From Aliarcobacter sp. (GTDB lineage: Bacteria; Campylobacterota; Campylobacteria; Campylobacterales; Arcobacteraceae): DNA of 12,246 nucleotides. The notes beneath the pieces were generated by a model. The model was not told the DNA's origin, made no database searches, and saw only the letters and a list, made by a program, of their open reading frames with translations. This document shows, in pieces, positions 12,030 through 12,246 of the stretch (positions within the stretch are counted from its first letter, which is position 1; every line of letters begins with the position of its first letter). The DNA is taken from NCBI GenBank assembly GCA_017996075.1, contig JAGOHQ010000015.1, forward strand, positions 1 to 12,246. The letters are read 5' to 3'. A program made the translations under genes and the position numbers.

Positions 12030-12246
12030 GACCAATTACTATAAAATACTTTGAACAAAGTTAAAGATTAATACAATATTTATTAGAAAATTTCATATAA
12101 GGAATATAAAAAATCATTGTATAGAGCATTGAAGTTATAAATATTAAAACAGTATAAACCTATTTAAAATCAATGAAAAGTTGATTATTTCAACTTAAAA
12201 TACAAAAGCTTTTTACTGCGGAAAAGATAGAAACTAAATAAATATG
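12030..12246. other. Right-edge non-coding stretch
   Basis: No gene visible. A perfect palindrome AAGTTGA/TCAACTT (12178-12196, loop TTATT) without a T-run could be an operator. The window ends in an ATG (12244-12246) that may be a start codon, but no strong ribosome site precedes it. Confidence 0.35.

Overview
The window is very AT-rich, with strong GGAGG-type ribosome binding sites, consensus-like -35/-10 promoters, AGA as the arginine codon of choice and CCA encoded in every tRNA. This fits a low-GC anaerobe of the Fusobacteriota or the Clostridia/Tissierellia. No gene here fixes the phylum, so this is an inference.

Left part (about 1-4230): a CRP/FNR-family regulator on the minus strand is divergent from a four-gene plus-strand operon. 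A perfect palindrome, GTAACATCTGTTAC, lies between them, centred about 42 bases upstream of the predicted operon start, which is a class II activator position. The operon encodes (i) a protein with an N-terminal DUF1858-like domain and a solute-binding-protein fold but no signal peptide, (ii) a HypB/UreG-like P-loop GTPase with extra cysteine pairs, (iii) an ABC ATPase whose N-terminus also looks DUF1858-like, and (iv) a small cysteine-rich zinc-ribbon protein. It ends in a strong hairpin terminator. No membrane subunit is present, so this looks like an ABC-type machine working inside the cytoplasm, possibly on a metal or cofactor and possibly in nitrosative stress. It is the best candidate here for an undescribed system.

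Middle (about 4230-8480): a complete plasmid-type replication and partition module reads leftward as rep, parA and a parB-like gene. The rep promoter is bracketed by two copies of a 17-bp iteron. A roughly 0.9 kb extremely AT-rich non-coding stretch upstream holds a third copy, then five tandem copies at an exact 23-bp period. This is a typical iteron origin with likely autorepression of rep. Two related hairpin-cluster repeats (about 2122-2222 and 4243-4353) show compensatory stem changes.

Right part (about 8480-12246): an unrecognised 186-aa protein is coupled to a dCMP deaminase, convergent with a Nudix hydrolase of the CoA pyrophosphatase type. Then come eleven tRNA genes in one orientation with a promoter in front and a terminator behind, and a SpoIIAA/STAS-like small protein. 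A plasmid-type origin next to housekeeping tRNAs, including the initiator tRNA, suggests a chromid or an integrated plasmid.
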